From Acanthococcus lagerstroemiae (lineage: Eukaryota; Arthropoda; Insecta; Hemiptera; Eriococcidae), in the NCBI GenBank assembly GCA_031841125.1, contig CM063109.1, positions 24,647,321 through 24,711,320 of the forward strand: a DNA stretch of 64,000 nucleotides, read 5' to 3'. Under the pieces are notes generated by a model. The model was not told where the DNA came from and did not search any database. It worked only from the letters and a program-made list of their open reading frames with translations. The translations under genes and the position numbers were made by a program. Shown in pieces: positions 62,870 through 64,000 of this stretch (position 1 is its first letter; every line of letters begins with the position of its first letter).

Positions 62870-64000
62870 GGGGAAAATCCCCGATGATTTCCGGAGAATT
62901 TCGTCGAAAATCTTCAGGGAAAATCTTCGATAATTTCCAAACAATTTCATCAGAAATCTTCGAGAAGATTCCTTTGATCTCCGAAGATAATTTCCGAAAT
63001 TTTATCGAAAATATTAAGGAGAAACTTTCGACTATTTTCGAAGAATCTTATCGGACATCATTGAAGAAAATCTCTGACGATTTCTGGAGAATTTCATCGG
63101 AAATCTTCAGGAAAAATGTCCAATACTTTCCAATGAATTTCTTCAAAAATCTTCAGAAAAATTTTCCGATAATTTATGAAGAATTTTATCGGAAATATTT
63201 GGGGAAACACTCTGATGGTTCTTGAAAGAATTTTATCGAAAATCTTCAGGAAAAATCTCCGATGATTTCCAGAGAATAATTTCATTGGAAATCTTCGAGA
63301 AGAATCTCCGATGGTTTTTAAGGAATTTCATCGAAAATTTCTGGGGGAAAAAACTCCGGTAATTTCCGAAGAATTGACACTATTTTCTTCTCATGCGATG
63401 GAATCAGAGATATTTCCCGAAGATTTTTGATAAATTTCTTCGAAAATCAGCCCACAGTTTCCGAAAAGTTTTATCGGAAATGAGAAAAATCTCCGATAAA
63501 TTCAAAAAAATGTCATTGGAAATCTTCGAAAATAATCTCCACTAATTTTCGGAGAATTTCCTCGGAAATCTTCAGAAAAAATTTCAAACGATTTCAGAAA
63601 AATGTTGTGAAAAATCTTCGGGGAAAATCTCTGATCCCGTCACATGAGTGGGAAGTCGTCTTAATTCTTCGGGAATTATCGGAATTTTTCTCAAAAATTT
63701 TCGATGAAATTCCTTTACAATCATCGGAGATTCTTATTGCAGATTTCTGATGAAATATCGAACATTTATCCTGAAGATTTTTGATAAAATTCTTCAAAGA
63801 CCATCGGAGTCCTCCCCCCCCCCCGAATATTTCCTATAAAATTCTTCAAAAATAAGCAGAAAATTTTCTCAATAAATTTTGACATTTTTCGGAAAACAAT
63901 GTACATTTTTTCTAAAGATTTCTTATGGAATTCTTCGGAAATTTCTGAATCATTTCCCAAAAATTTCCGATAAAATTCGTTTAAAATCATCGGAGATACT
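62870..64000. repeat. Satellite-like field of TTTCATCGGAAATCTTCAGG units
   Basis: The sequence is built from units of about 45-57 bp with the core GAATTT(C/T)ATCGGAAATCTTCAGGAAAAATCTCCGATGATTTCC. Units run in one direction from 62870 to about 63375. They switch near 63395 (GAGATATTTCCCGAAGATTTTTGATAAATTTC), run forward again at about 63480-63630, and are mainly reversed from about 63660 to the window end. Each unit is partly palindromic (CCGATGATTTCC / GGAAATCATCGG). The 113-codon plus frame at 62884-63225 is a by-product of the repeat (ISSEIF recurring). The field continues past the window. Confidence 0.8.

Noticed and set aside
62884..63225. 113-codon frame as a protein gene
   Set aside because: It is built entirely from the 45-57 bp repeat units and has no initiation or splice context.
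1..64000. Viral, rRNA or bacterial genes
   Set aside because: No capsid, envelope, viral polymerase, ribosomal RNA or operon-like gene arrangement was recognised. All polymerase motifs are of the non-LTR retrotransposon type.

Overview
The window reads as non-genic DNA of a large, transposon-rich animal genome, most likely an arthropod and probably an insect. The evidence is the mix of degenerate RTE-, jockey- and I/LOA-like non-LTR retrotransposons, ZMYM1/TTF-type hAT transposons, pogo, MULE and piggyBac-like remnants, a tRNA-headed SINE, and a fragment that fits the insect form of the U2 snRNA 5' end. I could not recognise any complete host gene, rRNA or functional tRNA. Most open stretches are transposon pieces or chance frames.

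Layout. 1-3.6 kb: a nearly full-length but broken RTE-like LINE (minus) inside a GTATACTTGAGCG minisatellite. 3.9-6.0 kb: an RTE RT scrap (minus) and a jockey-like RT/RNase H fragment (plus). 7.65-10.8 kb: a 3.1-kb composite with CAGGGTG/CACCCTG ends that carries 465-bp inverted arms around a piggyBac-like N-terminal fragment. 11-19 kb: a palindromic MITE, a hAT MITE with perfect TSD, an inverted repeat, a tRNA SINE and an RTE 3' end. 20.0-22.4 kb: a fold-back element with about 620-bp arms, with a second copy at 52.8-54.6 kb. 23.6-26.0 kb: a 126/129-bp tandem array whose period keeps the reading frame, split by a hAT MITE. 28.5-34.4 kb: small repeats, a U2-like fragment, an exon-like PGPG fragment and a second SINE copy.

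34.5-37.9 kb (copy A) and 46.3-51.0 kb (copy B, opposite orientation) are two copies of one CAGTGGCGTGC-ended hAT element. B holds a second, different hAT element (46506-48738, perfect CCGTGACG duplication). That inner transposase gene is itself split by a third element with its own 8-bp duplication. A retains the empty site, so the order of insertions can be read directly. A also ends in a mosaic of pogo and MULE transposase pieces. 38.3-40.7 kb: an AGGGTTGCCA-ended element holding an RTE copy. 42.3-44.0 kb: a 5'-truncated RTE copy with a perfect 14-bp TSD.

55.8-58.9 kb: an I/LOA-like LINE with EN, RT and RNase H whose RT core is replaced by a (GA)n tract. 60-64 kb: a jockey 3' end, a hAT-like MITE, a palindromic MITE, and a satellite-like GGAAATCTTC repeat field running off the window end. 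Between the transposons lie more CpG-rich, repeat-poor stretches (about 15.0-15.8, 26.5-27.0, 30.7-31.25, 41.1-42.1, 45.5-46.3 and 54.9-55.5 kb) that are the best places to look for conserved host regulatory DNA. All family assignments come from reading motifs by eye; no database search was run.
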